A stretch of DNA of 46,173 nt from an uncultured Synechococcaceae cyanobacterium (GCA_902572395.1 CACGFX010000010.1:1-46173); one strand, 5' to 3'. Shown: positions 18,916 to 28,703, counted from the stretch's first letter. Numbers and translations: made by a program. The notes: generated by a model not told the origin, from the letters alone.

Positions 18916-20970
18916 ATGGTGGATACCAATAATCGAGAAAGTAGAAAATATAACATCACTGATAATGAAGATATGAATACTAACTATTGGATTAATGGAC
19001 TTCTCGCTTGGTGGAGTGGTTTCAGTTTAAGAACAAAGTTATTAGCTATAGCAACTCTTGTCGTAAGCCTCCTAATGACAGGAATAACTTTTTTTGCATT
19101 AAATAGTATTCAAAGAGATGCAGGTATGAATGATACTAGATATGCGCGAGATCTTGGCTTATTGTTATCTGGGAATGTTACAGAATTAGTCGCTAATAAC
19201 CAAAAAAAAGAAATTTCAAATGTAGCTGAAAAGTTTTGGAGATCAAGTCGAAACCTGCGTTATATATTCTTCACTGATGCTGAAGATATTGTTCAACTTG
19301 GTATACCCATTAGCGCAACACCAACAAGCTCAGACAGTCAGTTTCAGCTCACTCGAAAATTAAAACTACCTTCAGAATTGAAGAAAAGACCGCAATTCCC
19401 TTTAGTTAGGCAGCATGCGACACCTCAAGGTCAAGTAACAGATGTATTTGTCCCAATGTTGTGGAAAGGCAAATATCTTGGAACTTTAGCTTTGGGTGTC
19501 ACCCCTAATAAAAAAGCACTAGCAAGTGCTGCCTTAACTAGAGAAGTAACTATTGCAGTTTTTATCTCTATTTGGGTTTTAGTAATACTTGGAGCTGTAT
19601 TTAATGCACTGACAATTACAAGACCAGTCAGAGAATTAGTGAGAGGTGTTAGAGAAATTTCAAGAGGAAATTTTAAATCCAGAATTTCCTTACCCATGAC
19701 AGGGGATCTAGGAGAACTTTTAAATGGATTTAACCGAATGGCAACACAGTTGGAAAATTATGACGAAGCTAATATAGAAGAACTAAAAGCAGCACAAATC
19801 AAGCAACAATCATTAATAGCTACAATGGCTGATGGTGCAATTTTATTGGACTCACAAGGCAAGATTGTACTTACTAATCCAACAGCAAAGAGATTATTTC
19901 GTTGGGAAGGAAGATTTCTGGAAGGGAAACATTTTTTAAATGAGATCCCCGAAATTTTATCCAACGACTTACATACAAATATAGAATCTATTTTAAACAG
20001 GGAAAAGGAGAAGGACGATTTAAGATTTAGCTTAGGAGAACCAGCAAGAACCTTAAGAATTGTCTTGCAATCAGTCTTAGATACAAACAAGATTGAATTA
20101 AAAGGAATTGCTGTAACAATCCAAGATTTAACAAGAGAAGTTGAACTTAACGCGGCACAAAATAGATTCATAAGCAATGTATCACATGAATTAAGGACAC
20201 CACTTTTTAATATCAAAAGTTATGTAGAGACCTTACATGATTTAAAAGATCAGCTTTCTGATGAAGAACAAATAGAATTTTTGGGAATTGCAAATTCAGA
20301 GACTGATAGGTTAACAAGACTTGTAAATGATGTATTAGATTTATCTAGATTAGAGTCTGGGAAAATTGTTCAGCTAGAGCAAATGGACATAAAACCAGCA
20401 ATAGAACAGACTCTTAGAAATTATAGACTTAATGCTTCAGAAAAAAATGTTTCATTAGCTCATGACATAGAAGAAACTATTCCTCCAATTCTTGGAAATT
20501 TTGATTTGCTTTTGCAGGTTTTTGATAATTTACTAGGAAACGGATTAAAATTTAGTCCAAAAAATAGCGTCCTAATTATAAGAGCTTATACTTGGCCAGA
20601 TTCCTGTCCTGCTTTCCCTCCAAGTATTAAAAATGATGCAGCCCCTCAATGTGAATTAGTTTCACCACTTCCAAAAGTAAGGATTGAGATCGCTGACACT
20701 GGCTCAGGAATATCTCAGGCTGATCAAGAAAAGATATTTGATCGTTTTTATAGAGTAGAGAATTCTGTACATACTGAGCAAGGAACCGGTCTAGGTTTAT
20801 CTATAGTGCGGGGAATTATTGAAAAACACGGTGGGGAGATTAGTATGGCTAGTGAATTAGGAGTAGGAACCACGTTTTGGTTTGATTTAGCCTTGGCACA
20901 ATCTGATAAAGATGAATTATTGACTAAAGCTATTAATAATTCAGAATCTTTTCCAGGTTCTGAAATTTAA
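18916..20970 (+). CDS. nblS: Sensor histidine kinase NblS (Hik33/DspA family)
   Basis: This membrane histidine kinase of the NblS family controls high-light, cold and nutrient-stress responses in cyanobacteria and the plastid-encoded ycf26 lineage. The 684-residue protein has TM1 (about residues 40-62), a periplasmic sensor region, TM2 (about 212-234) and a HAMP domain (from TRPVRELVRGVREI). A PAS domain follows (IATMADGAILLDSQGKIVL), then HisKA with phospho-acceptor His424 in SHELRTPLFNI. The ATPase domain carries the N box (DNLLGNGLKFSP), G1 (IADTGSGIS), an F-box and G2 (GTGLGLSIV). All catalytic boxes are intact. It converges with kaiC with 8 bp between stop codons. Confidence 0.93.
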   Translation: MVDTNNRESRKYNITDNEDMNTNYWINGLLAWWSGFSLRTKLLAIATLVVSLLMTGITFFALNSIQRDAGMNDTRYARDLGLLLSGNVTELVANNQKKEISNVAEKFWRSSRNLRYIFFTDAEDIVQLGIPISATPTSSDSQFQLTRKLKLPSELKKRPQFPLVRQHATPQGQVTDVFVPMLWKGKYLGTLALGVTPNKKALASAALTREVTIAVFISIWVLVILGAVFNALTITRPVRELVRGVREISRGNFKSRISLPMTGDLGELLNGFNRMATQLENYDEANIEELKAAQIKQQSLIATMADGAILLDSQGKIVLTNPTAKRLFRWEGRFLEGKHFLNEIPEILSNDLHTNIESILNREKEKDDLRFSLGEPARTLRIVLQSVLDTNKIELKGIAVTIQDLTREVELNAAQNRFISNVSHELRTPLFNIKSYVETLHDLKDQLSDEEQIEFLGIANSETDRLTRLVNDVLDLSRLESGKIVQLEQMDIKPAIEQTLRNYRLNASEKNVSLAHDIEETIPPILGNFDLLLQVFDNLLGNGLKFSPKNSVLIIRAYTWPDSCPAFPPSIKNDAAPQCELVSPLPKVRIEIADTGSGISQADQEKIFDRFYRVENSVHTEQGTGLGLSIVRGIIEKHGGEISMASELGVGTTFWFDLALAQSDKDELLTKAINNSESFPGSEI

Positions 20971-20978
20971 GAAATTAT

Positions 20979-22509
20979 TTAATTATTATCTATTCCTCTA
21001 AAAACATTTTGAACATTTTGATCAGGCATAACTCTGTGAGGTGCACCACTAAATATTTGTTCAAAATTTGAAAAAGAATCCTTTATTTCTGGACCGCTAT
21101 TTGTAATAATAAATTCTCTTATTCGTTTATCATGCCACGATCCACGCATTTTAAAAACATTTAAAGCTCGTGCCATCTCACCTTTTATTTCTACATATTG
21201 AAGCAACAATATGGTGTCTGTAATTGTTGAGATATGAGAATCAGTTATAGAATGACTTCCCATAAATTCTTCTGCAGTATTAGTAAAAAAGCCTGCTATT
21301 TCCTCTTGTTTTGTATAACCAGTAACAGCAATTACAAACTGTCTAAATGCATTCAAACTTACACCTCTGGCTAATGCAGAGAGAGAATCAATTGCCATTC
21401 TTTTTGGTTTAAATTGATTAATTTGCGTTTTTATAATTTGTAAGTGATCCTCTAAACCAGTTGATTCAGGATATGCACAAATAATTTTTAATAATCCATC
21501 ACTTTCCATTTTTTCAAAATCTATACCCCAGCTAGTGGCATTCCTAAGCAATTGAGCCCTAGATTCTTCATATGCAAAAAGTATTGCTCTTTCATTATTG
21601 TTATAAGCATCTTCAACAAATTTTGATACAAGCATTGTTTTGCCCGTACCAGTTGCTCCAGTAGCGAGAATAATGGAATCTTGAAAATATCCTCCACCAC
21701 ACATATCATCAAGATCTTTAACACCAGAGCTAATCCTAATATTTGAGGATCTCTGCGTTAATCTCATTGCTCCTAGGGCAAACACACTTATTCCATCCAT
21801 TCCCATAGTGAATGGATATTCACCTTTCATATGTACAGTACCTCTTAACTTCAGAACTTCTAAAGTTCTTCTTCTCTTTTCTGACTCAAGAACATTTCTT
21901 AATAAGACAACATTATCAGATACAAATTCTTCTACACCATATCTAGCAATTGGTCCGTAATCATCCACCCTTTCTGTAGTCATAACTGTTGTCACACCTA
22001 TTTCTTTTAATCTTGCTATTAATCTAAATATTTCCCTTCTAACAACGTAAATAGCATCATACTGTTGAAAAACAGCAGTTATTGAATCTATTGCAACTCT
22101 TTTAGCTTTATATTTTCTAATTGCATAACTAATTCTCTCAATAAGACCAGACAAGTCAAAGTTGCCAGCCACATCTTGACCATCAGGATCAGGAGACGCA
22201 TCTAAAATAAAAAGTTTATTTTGATCAATTAATTCTTGTAAATCCCAACCAAAACTTGCGGCATTTCTAATAATATCTAAGGGTGATTCCTCAAATGTTA
22301 CAAAGATTCCAGGCTCATCAAAATTACAAATTCCATGGTGTAAATATTGCAGAGAAAAAACAGTTTTACCAGTTCCTGAGGTGCCACTTACAAGTGTACT
22401 TCTTGATACTGGCAACCCCCCCCCTACAAACATCATCAAAACCTTCTATTCCAGTTGGTAATTTTTGTACTTGCATTTTATTTGATTTGCCAAATTTCTT
22501 ATCATTCAT
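20979..22509 (-). CDS. kaiC: Circadian clock ATPase/kinase KaiC, reading frame broken by a G9 tract
   Basis: KaiC is the hexameric RecA-like clock ATPase and autokinase. Both lobes are recognisable: CI with GTSGTGKT and the catalytic Glu pair in VTFEES, CII with GATGTGKT and FAYEES, and the Ser-Thr phosphosites in SHISTITD. The natural start is the ATG at 22509 (MNDKKFGKSNKMQVQ, then GIEGFDDVCRGG). The minus strand then has nine G (plus-strand C at 22416-22424). Read as is, frame 0 ends after 47 codons. With eight G it would read straight into LPVSRSTLVSG and give 509 residues, the usual picocyanobacterial length. The downstream frame alone begins only at a TTG near 22439 inside the CI domain. 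So this is either a base-call error, a phase-variable tract or a genuine lesion. kaiB lies just upstream. Confidence 0.9.
22416..22424 (-). repeat. Nine-base G homopolymer in kaiC
   Basis: This mononucleotide run (C9 on the plus strand) lies within codons 29-31 of kaiC. One base too many for the conserved CRGGLP reading, it causes the +1 shift described under kaiC. Such a G/C run is striking in so AT-rich a sequence; the other long G tract I noticed is seven bases, in truB. Confidence 0.95.
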
Positions 22510-22573
22510 AGTTTTGCGCTAATTAAACAAAAATAAATTTTAATTTTTATTAATTTTAAAAGTTTTATATATA

Positions 22574-22891
22574 TTATTTATCTCCACTATATTCAGTTTC
22601 AGTTAATTCATCAAAAAGTAGATCTAAACCAATTAAAACTTTTTCTCTATCTGAAAGATCACCTATTATTTTTCTAACGGGTGGCGGTAAAATTTTAGCC
22701 AACGTTGGAGTGGCTAAAATTTTATCTTCCTCTGCAAGTTGTGGTTGCTTAAGTACATCGATAACTTTCAAAGCATAAACTCCTTTGAATTCATTTTCTA
22801 AAATTTCTCTTAAGGTATTAAGAGCTCTCATTGAATTAGGAGTATTTCCTGCAACATAGAGTTTTAGAATATACGTTTTCCTTGCTGCCAT
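22574..22891 (-). CDS. kaiB: Circadian clock protein KaiB
   Basis: KaiB is the thioredoxin-like, fold-switching partner of KaiC and a competitor of the SasA kinase. The 105-residue protein reads [20 protein letters not shown], then [20 protein letters not shown] and [20 protein letters not shown], all highly conserved. Length and sequence are normal. It lies 64 bp upstream of the kaiC ATG on the same strand. kaiA, which in many cyanobacteria sits between the ribosomal genes and kaiB, is absent: only 143 bp separate kaiB from rplU. Confidence 0.98.
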   Translation of the reverse strand: MAARKTYILKLYVAGNTPNSMRALNTLREILENEFKGVYALKVIDVLKQPQLAEEDKILATPTLAKILPPPVRKIIGDLSDREKVLIGLDLLFDELTETEYSGDK

Positions 22892-23034
22892 TGTTTTAAT
22901 TCCTGATTTAACATAAAAGATTTAGACCAACCCTTGACTTATTACACTACAAAATAAGAAAATAAACAAACCACAATGATTGCTTATTTGGCTAAATCAA
23001 ATTATCAATTTGAGCCTGATAGCGTCCTCAAGAT
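22892..23034. promoter_or_regulatory. Divergent kaiB/rplU intergenic region (kaiA absent)
   Basis: This 143-bp spacer holds the promoters for kaiBC (minus) and rplU-rpmA (plus). I find no open frame or motif that would represent a kaiA remnant. A TTGACT hexamer at about 22935 resembles a -35 element, but no convincing -10 lies at the right distance, so individual promoters are not placed. Confidence 0.4.
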
Positions 23035-23478
23035 ATGACAAATTCTAAAAACTCCTCAAACAATTCTTCAAAAAGTAATGAATTGTATGCAATCGCAGAA
23101 ACCTCTGGTCAACAATTTTGGTTTGAAGTTAACAGATACTATGACATAGATAGGTTAAATGCGAAAGAGAAAGACAAGATAACACTGGAAAAAGTTTTAG
23201 TTTTAAAGGACAATGAGTCAATAACTATTGGTAAACCTTACGTTAAGGATGCCAAAATTGAATTAGAAGTAGTCTCTCATAAAAGAGATAAGAAGATTCT
23301 TGTATACAAGATGCGTCCAAAGAAAAAGACAAGAAGAAAGATGGGTCACAGACAAGAACTTACTAGAGTTATGGTAAAATCAATTAAAATAGGTAAGAAT
23401 GTTTCTAAGTCTTCTTCTAAAAAGGAAGAAACTGTTAAAAAGGAAACTAAACCAAAATCCGAAAAATCTACAAATTAA
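23035..23478 (+). CDS. rplU: 50S ribosomal protein L21
   Basis: This 23S rRNA-binding protein of the large subunit is 147 residues long. The L21 core runs from YAIAETSGQQFWFEVNRYYDID to VYKMRPKKKTRRKMGHRQELTRVMVKSI. It is followed by a tail of about 30 residues rich in Lys, Ser and Glu, which is longer than in most bacteria but seen in picocyanobacteria. It is followed after 9 bp by rpmA, the near-universal L21-L27 pair. Confidence 0.97.
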   Translation: MTNSKNSSNNSSKSNELYAIAETSGQQFWFEVNRYYDIDRLNAKEKDKITLEKVLVLKDNESITIGKPYVKDAKIELEVVSHKRDKKILVYKMRPKKKTRRKMGHRQELTRVMVKSIKIGKNVSKSSSKKEETVKKETKPKSEKSTN

Positions 23479-23487
23479 ACACTTCTA

Positions 23488-23748
23488 ATGGCACATAAAA
23501 AAGGAACAGGTTCTACTAGAAACGGAAGAGATTCAAATTCCAAAAGATTGGGTGTGAAAGCTTACGGAGGAGAAAAAGTAACTGCAGGATCAATCTTAAT
23601 TCGCCAAAGAGGTACATCTTTTTTGCCGGGGATCAATGTCGGGAAAGGTAAAGATGACACTCTTTTTGCACTTAAAGAAGGGACAGTAAGTTTCGAAAGC
23701 ATTAAAAGAAATTTAAGAAATAGAAAAAGAGTTAATATAGTTATCTAA
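23488..23748 (+). CDS. rpmA: 50S ribosomal protein L27
   Basis: L27 (86 residues) stabilises tRNA at the peptidyl-transferase centre. The sequence opens [20 protein letters not shown] and has [22 protein letters not shown], essentially consensus. It is co-transcribed with rplU. Its last 8 bp overlap the 3' end of the convergent methyltransferase gene. Confidence 0.98.
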   Translation: MAHKKGTGSTRNGRDSNSKRLGVKAYGGEKVTAGSILIRQRGTSFLPGINVGKGKDDTLFALKEGTVSFESIKRNLRNRKRVNIVI

Positions 23749-24481
23749 TTTTCTTATAAGCTCTTGTAGTTATAAGAATTGGATGAAATACTTCTAAAAA
23801 ATTTGATTGAAGAGTCTGAAAAAACTTTTCAACAATTTTAACTTCATCGATATGAAACGGATATTCATTATTATCCCCTTTGTAAAAATACCAATTAAAT
23901 AGAGCAATAGAATTACTATCCATAATCTCACGGAAATTATTAATTTGAGAAGTTGGATCTGAAAGATGTTCCAAAACATCAAGACAAACTATCGTATCAA
24001 ATTTCAATATTTGTGTTTCTTGAATTGTCTCACAGAAACTAAGTTTTTTTTCGACTCCTAATTTCTTAGCCCTGTATTCAACAAAATTTCTATTTGTTTG
24101 ATTAATGTCTACAAAAAAAACATGTTCAACTTTTGAAGACATTGCGTTAGCTAAGGCATGCGTACCAATACCTCCTCCAAAATCCAAAACCAAATCTCTA
24201 GAAAATCTCTGCTGAAGTTTTAAAGTATCAGCAATGTAGTCTCTACTTGTGATGTGCCAAGCAGCTAAATCAGCTACATGTCTATCTCCTACAATCTCAG
24301 TATAAAAATCTGAAACATCATTCAAAGAATCTCCAGGATGTGAATTTGCCAAATTCATCTTTGCATTTGCAAGGAATCCATCTAAATCACATTCTTTAAT
24401 AGATAAGTATTCCATTAAATGTGATTTCAAATTAAAAGCATTGTCTAAAAACTCTTTTAAAATAAAATTATTGTTTTTCAA
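23741..24481 (-). CDS. Class I SAM-dependent methyltransferase
   Basis: This 246-residue protein has a Rossmann methyltransferase core. Motif I is [15 protein letters not shown], followed by the acidic FVDINQTN at the end of strand 2 and a motif IV-like [15 protein letters not shown]. The N-terminal hundred residues (with [20 protein letters not shown]) are not recognised. The substrate is unknown; the CLDVLEHL pattern is common in small-molecule methyltransferases. It sits alone on the minus strand between rpmA (8-bp overlap) and truB (76-bp spacer). Confidence 0.82.
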   Translation of the reverse strand: MKNNNFILKEFLDNAFNLKSHLMEYLSIKECDLDGFLANAKMNLANSHPGDSLNDVSDFYTEIVGDRHVADLAAWHITSRDYIADTLKLQQRFSRDLVLDFGGGIGTHALANAMSSKVEHVFFVDINQTNRNFVEYRAKKLGVEKKLSFCETIQETQILKFDTIVCLDVLEHLSDPTSQINNFREIMDSNSIALFNWYFYKGDNNEYPFHIDEVKIVEKFFQTLQSNFLEVFHPILITTRAYKKIR

Positions 24482-24557
24482 TTTCTTACTCTAAATTTCC
24501 GATACCAAAATCATAGGATGGTTATAAATCTTTCTCAAAGTATTCTTAATATTAAAA

Positions 24558-25481
24558 ATGGAAAATAAAGATGGATTCTTAGTAATTAATAAAGATAAAG
24601 GATGTACCTCCCATGATTGTGTTAAACAAATAAGGAAGTTATTTAATACAAAAAAGGTTGGTCACACAGGAACTCTTGACCCAGAAGTTATAGGAACATT
24701 ACCAATCGCGATAGGCAGTGCAACAAAATTTATTCAATATCTTCCTCAGGGTAAAACTTACATAGGAGAAATTAAATTAGGGATAAGAACTAACACTGAT
24801 GATATTCACGGGGAAATAATTAATCAAAAAAGTTGGCCTAAAATCAGTGATGAAAAATTAGATCAATACTTAAATAGATTTAGAGGAATTATTAAACAAA
24901 TGCCGCCAAAAGTATCTAGTGTGCACGTTGATGGTGAGAGAGCTTATAAAAAATTTTTAAGGAATGAAAATTTTGAATTACCGGCAAGAAAAGTAAAAAT
25001 AGACGAACTTACTTTAATGAAATGGGACCAAATAAACGGAATCATAGAAATAAAAATCAAATGTTCAGCTGGAACATATATAAGAGCAATTGCAAGAGAT
25101 TTAGGAGAAATTCTTAATTCTGAAGGTTGCCTTCTACAACTTAAAAGGATTTCAGCTTGTGGCTTTGATGAACAAAACTCGATAAAAATATCTGATATCG
25201 AAAAAGAAAAAGGGGGGGAAAGCTCAAAAAATTTTATTATTCCAACAATTTCTGCTCTTAATCACATTTCAACATTTACCTTAAGTAATGAAGAACAAAT
25301 CAATTTTTGGCAAACAGGAAGAGCAATTAGAGTTGATATTAATTACTTCAAGGAAAGCAAATCTTTTGACTATAAAAAACCCATAAAAGTAATAGATAAA
25401 AAACAAACATTACTTGGAATAGGTTTCTTAAATAAAGAGCTATCTAATATAAATCCAAAATTAGTCCTTAATGCTAAATAA
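24558..25481 (+). CDS. truB: tRNA pseudouridine(55) synthase
   Basis: TruB makes pseudouridine 55 in the T loop of tRNAs. The 307-residue protein opens [17 protein letters not shown] and has the catalytic motif [16 protein letters not shown] (Asp41). It also has [22 protein letters not shown] and [16 protein letters not shown] elements. A run of seven G (about 25210-25216) lies in a variable loop (EKGGES) without breaking the frame. Its stop is 3 bp from the stop of the convergent SpoIID/LytB gene. Confidence 0.96.
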   Translation: MENKDGFLVINKDKGCTSHDCVKQIRKLFNTKKVGHTGTLDPEVIGTLPIAIGSATKFIQYLPQGKTYIGEIKLGIRTNTDDIHGEIINQKSWPKISDEKLDQYLNRFRGIIKQMPPKVSSVHVDGERAYKKFLRNENFELPARKVKIDELTLMKWDQINGIIEIKIKCSAGTYIRAIARDLGEILNSEGCLLQLKRISACGFDEQNSIKISDIEKEKGGESSKNFIIPTISALNHISTFTLSNEEQINFWQTGRAIRVDINYFKESKSFDYKKPIKVIDKKQTLLGIGFLNKELSNINPKLVLNAK

Positions 25482-25484
25482 CTT

Positions 25485-26675
25485 CTATAGGTAATCTTTT
25501 CTAAAAGGTTTAATCTGAACACCCTTATAAAAATGCTTTAATATTCTTTCGGCTTTTTGGCCTCTAGACGCCAGGTATTTAGCACCCCATTGACTCATTC
25601 CTACTCCATGACCTGATCCTTGTCCAAAAACTATCAACCCTTTCTTTTGAGGAGTATTATTGTTTAATTCTTCCTCAAAATATTTAAATCTGATAAAATT
25701 ACTGTTCAGTCCCAATCTTTTTCTAAAATCTACCCCAGACATTTGATCAGAACCATAAGCCCCAATAAGTTTTAAATTTTTTACCCTCCCTGTACTAGTA
25801 ATATCTAGAATCTCTATATTTTTTAAACCTCCAATCTTGGGAAATAAATTTATTAATTCATTACTCGAAAATTTTTTTTGCCATCTAAATTTTGGATTAT
25901 TTTTATCAAAGTCTTTCACACTTGATAAATATGGATATTTATTCTTCCATACATCTTGACTATTTTCTGTCATTCCACCTGAGCTGCTATGAAACAAAGC
26001 ATTAATTAATTTATTTTTATACGTTAAAACTAAAGATCTTGTACTTTTAACGGCTCTGATAGTTTTATAAGTTCTTGATTCCAAGCCATTATAGACTTGA
26101 TTTTTCTGGGTTGAATCTATATCAAATAAATTATTTCCCTTTTGCTTTAAAGCATAAGTTCTTGAGGCAATTGCTTGTGCCCTTAATGCTTCAATAGGCC
26201 ATTTTGCTGGCATTTCTGAACCCACTACGCTATTAAGGTATTTTTCTATTCCTAAAACATTTACTACCAATATTTCGGAGTCGAGGACAAAGAGATTAAG
26301 CTTACCAGCAAATCTCTTCTGACCTACCCAAATACCTCTTCCATCGGAAGAACTCACTTGAAATTTTTGATTACTTTTTAAGTCATATTTTTTTTGTGTA
26401 TTCTTATCAAAATATAAAATTTTTCTATTTTTCTCATTTTTCAAAGTTAGACCTTTTATTCTTTTGCTTGAAAAAAATTTACCCTCTATGGTTAAAGGAA
26501 TTGATCTATCTGATCTGATCCTTAAATTGTTATTTTTTGATATCAAAACTCTAATGATTGGTTCTCTCGATGCAAAAACACTTTCACTCTGAAAAACACA
26601 AATAAATAAAATACTTATCAGACAACATTTACTATAGTTATTTTTAAATTTAAGTATCACTTTGTTTAAAAACAA
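25485..26675 (-). CDS. SpoIID/LytB domain protein, exported
   Basis: This 396-residue protein has an N-terminal hydrophobic segment (about residues 15-34, ending VFAS) acting as a signal peptide or anchor. The SpoIID/LytB domain follows. Its signatures are EKYLNSVVGSEMPAKWPIEALRAQAIASRTYAL, HSSSGGMTENSQDVW and, near the C-terminus, GQGSGHGVGMSQWGAKYLA. In Bacillus, SpoIID is a lytic transglycosylase that cleaves denuded peptidoglycan. In cyanobacteria the role is presumably cell-wall remodelling, which is inference. It diverges from rnz with a 73-bp spacer. Confidence 0.88.
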   Translation of the reverse strand: MFLNKVILKFKNNYSKCCLISILFICVFQSESVFASREPIIRVLISKNNNLRIRSDRSIPLTIEGKFFSSKRIKGLTLKNEKNRKILYFDKNTQKKYDLKSNQKFQVSSSDGRGIWVGQKRFAGKLNLFVLDSEILVVNVLGIEKYLNSVVGSEMPAKWPIEALRAQAIASRTYALKQKGNNLFDIDSTQKNQVYNGLESRTYKTIRAVKSTRSLVLTYKNKLINALFHSSSGGMTENSQDVWKNKYPYLSSVKDFDKNNPKFRWQKKFSSNELINLFPKIGGLKNIEILDITSTGRVKNLKLIGAYGSDQMSGVDFRKRLGLNSNFIRFKYFEEELNNNTPQKKGLIVFGQGSGHGVGMSQWGAKYLASRGQKAERILKHFYKGVQIKPFRKDYL

Positions 26676-26748
26676 ATGCTTAATTTGCCTAAGTTTGACT
26701 AAAAGTCTAAATTTAATCCAGATATAACAATAAAAATATCATAAATAA

Positions 26749-27687
26749 GTGAATATCACCTTCTTAGGAACAAGCTCAGGTGTCCCATCCTTAACGAGAA
26801 ATGTTTCTTCCCTAGCACTTAAATTATCACAGTCATCAGAAGTTTGGCTTTTTGATTGCGGAGAAGGAACGCAACATCAAATAATGAAAAGCAATATTAA
26901 ATCTTCACAAATCAAGAAAATATTTATAACTCATATGCATGGTGATCATATTTATGGTTTGCCTGGACTTTTAGCTACCTTAGGTTTATCAGGAAATAGT
27001 GAGGGTATTCAAATTTACGGTCCTTCGGGGTTGCGAAGTTTTATAAATTCAGCACTTAAAAGTAGTTTTTGCAAATTGTCTTTCCCACTAAATTTTGTGG
27101 AAGTTGAAAATTTTGCATCAGAAAATAAAATCCTATTTGAAAACAACAAAATAAAAGTAAATTGTGCCTGCCTTAAACATAAAATACCTGCTTATGGTTA
27201 TAGGGTGAGTGAAAAAGATAAACCAGGTATATTTGATATCAAAAAAGCACAGTCTCTAAAAATAGCACCTGGACCAATTTATTCAGAACTGCAAAAAGGT
27301 AAAAAAGTCGTATTAGCGGATGGAAGGACATTCGATGGGAAAGAATTCTGTGGACCTCCTAGAAAAGGTGAAAGTTTTGTTTATTGCACAGATACAGTGT
27401 TTAGCGAATCAGCTGTTTCACTATCAAAAAATGCCGATTTACTAGTACATGAATCGACTTTTTCAGAGGAGGATGAAAGCATGGCCTACGAAAAATTACA
27501 TTCCACTACAATTATGGCTGCCAAAACAGCATTATTATCTAACACAAAAAAATTAATTATTACTCATTTAAGTCCAAGATACACCAATAAAAACGCAATC
27601 ACGCCAAGCGATTTGCTTAAAGAGGCTCAAAAAGTCTTTCCGAATACTGAACTTGCAAAAGATTTTCTAACGGCAGAAATAAAATAA
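26749..27687 (+). CDS. rnz: Ribonuclease Z
   Basis: RNase Z is the metallo-beta-lactamase-fold endonuclease that trims tRNA 3' ends. The encoded tRNAs here lack CCA, so this processing is needed. The 312-residue protein starts at a GTG ([12 protein letters not shown]). It has the zinc motif THMHGDH (His62, His64, Asp66, His67), a further Asp in YCTDTVF, HESTF and a final HLSPRY. Length and motifs fit the short bacterial form. Confidence 0.95.
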   Translation: MNITFLGTSSGVPSLTRNVSSLALKLSQSSEVWLFDCGEGTQHQIMKSNIKSSQIKKIFITHMHGDHIYGLPGLLATLGLSGNSEGIQIYGPSGLRSFINSALKSSFCKLSFPLNFVEVENFASENKILFENNKIKVNCACLKHKIPAYGYRVSEKDKPGIFDIKKAQSLKIAPGPIYSELQKGKKVVLADGRTFDGKEFCGPPRKGESFVYCTDTVFSESAVSLSKNADLLVHESTFSEEDESMAYEKLHSTTIMAAKTALLSNTKKLIITHLSPRYTNKNAITPSDLLKEAQKVFPNTELAKDFLTAEIK

Positions 27688-27719
27688 ACTGCAACAGTTC
27701 GTGAGAAGAAGGGTCGCAA

Positions 27720-28322
27720 ATGACCAACCCATGGAATAATAGTCATAGGTTTTCTATATTGATGTTGATCGAAATGGTTTCTATGTTTTCATCACTAAAT
27801 AAGTCTTTAAAAAGACTATTTATTTTTCTTCCGTTAATTATTGGTTTAGTCATTAATCCAATCTCTGCAAATGCGCTTTATCCTAGTGATCCTTCATCAG
27901 TTGACGTACTAAAAGATGATCTTCACGGTGCAGACCTGCATAATACTGAATATGTTAAATATGATTTATCTAATCAAGATTTAGGAGAAGCTAACCTTCA
28001 AGGCGCATATATGAGTGTAACAACTGCAAAAAACTCTAGTTTTAAAGGAGCCAATATGAAGGACCTTATTGCATATGCAACACGCTTTGATAATGCTGAT
28101 TTTACAGATGCGAATCTTACTAATGGTGAGCTAATGAAAAGTGTTTTTGATGGTGCAATTATTGATGGAGCAGACTTTACTGACGCAAACCTTGATTTAA
28201 AGACAAGAAAATCACTTTGCGAGAGAGCAACAGGTACTAATTCACAGACAGGCGTAAATACAGCCGATAGCCTAGAATGTGCTGGCCTAAAAGGTTACAC
28301 ACCTCCTAAACCAAAAGCCTAA
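27720..28322 (+). CDS. Exported pentapeptide-repeat protein
   Basis: This 200-residue protein has a long N-terminal region ending in a signal-peptide-like segment (MFSSLNKSLKRL, a hydrophobic core, then ISANA). About twelve pentapeptide repeats of the A(D/N)LXX type follow (DLHGADLHNTEY, NQDLGEANLQGA, SFKGANMKD, NADFTDANLTNG), and a Cys pair lies in the tail. The family forms a quadrilateral beta-helix; several are lumenal in cyanobacteria, and the function is unknown. The start at 27720 is preceded by AGAAGGG at good spacing. A later ATG at 27783 gives a tidier signal peptide and is an alternative. Confidence 0.82.
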   Translation: MTNPWNNSHRFSILMLIEMVSMFSSLNKSLKRLFIFLPLIIGLVINPISANALYPSDPSSVDVLKDDLHGADLHNTEYVKYDLSNQDLGEANLQGAYMSVTTAKNSSFKGANMKDLIAYATRFDNADFTDANLTNGELMKSVFDGAIIDGADFTDANLDLKTRKSLCERATGTNSQTGVNTADSLECAGLKGYTPPKPKA

Positions 28323-28330
28323 TATTAAAT

Positions 28331-28699
28331 CTAATTAACTTCAGATGGGTAGACATTGCTAGGCTTCCTTGAGCCTGGCTTTTTGCTGTACCACCATTCT
28401 TGTATATCAGAAGAAAATTTCTTTGAAAAAAGAGTTATAACTGTCTCAACAGGTTTTGATCCAGGCTCCAAAATCTCTACTGAGTAAGAAGGGCATTTTC
28501 TTGAAGCCATATCTGCAACGAACCTAGACCCTATTCTTCTCCAACTAGGCTCCTTACTTCTCCAAGCAAGCCTTGAACAGGGCCAGGGCAACTCTTCCCT
28601 ATCATAAAGTCTGCAACATGGTCCAATTATCTTATAACTGTACTGACCTCCATAACTTGATTGAACACTGTCAGTCTTGAAAAATTGAAATTTATCCAT
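28331..28699 (-). CDS. Conserved-looking hypothetical protein with four cysteines
   Basis: This 122-residue, basic, Trp- and Ser-rich soluble protein is not one I recognise. Four cysteines (28, 29, 41, 69) lie in GPCCRLYD, PWPCSRL and SRKCPSYSV, spacing that could bind metal or form disulfides. There is no signal peptide or membrane helix. It is the gene directly downstream of petF, but a strong terminator (28704-28731) separates them, so it may depend on read-through or an unseen promoter. Its 3' end faces the pentapeptide gene with 8 bp between stops. The function is not assigned. Confidence 0.62.
   Translation of the reverse strand: MDKFQFFKTDSVQSSYGGQYSYKIIGPCCRLYDREELPWPCSRLAWRSKEPSWRRIGSRFVADMASRKCPSYSVEILEPGSKPVETVITLFSKKFSSDIQEWWYSKKPGSRKPSNVYPSEVN
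28361..28385 (+). terminator. Possible terminator of the pentapeptide-repeat gene
   Basis: AGGCT-TCCTTG-AGCCT followed by GG and CTTTTT sits 39 bp past the stop of the plus-strand gene. It lies inside the coding end of the convergent hypothetical gene, so the hairpin could equally be a coding coincidence. Confidence 0.35.
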
Positions 28700-28703
28700 T
28701 TAC

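Noticed and set aside
25210..25216. Seven-G run in truB as a second frameshift
   Set aside because: The frame reads through it and continues in a normal TruB C-terminus, so it is intact.
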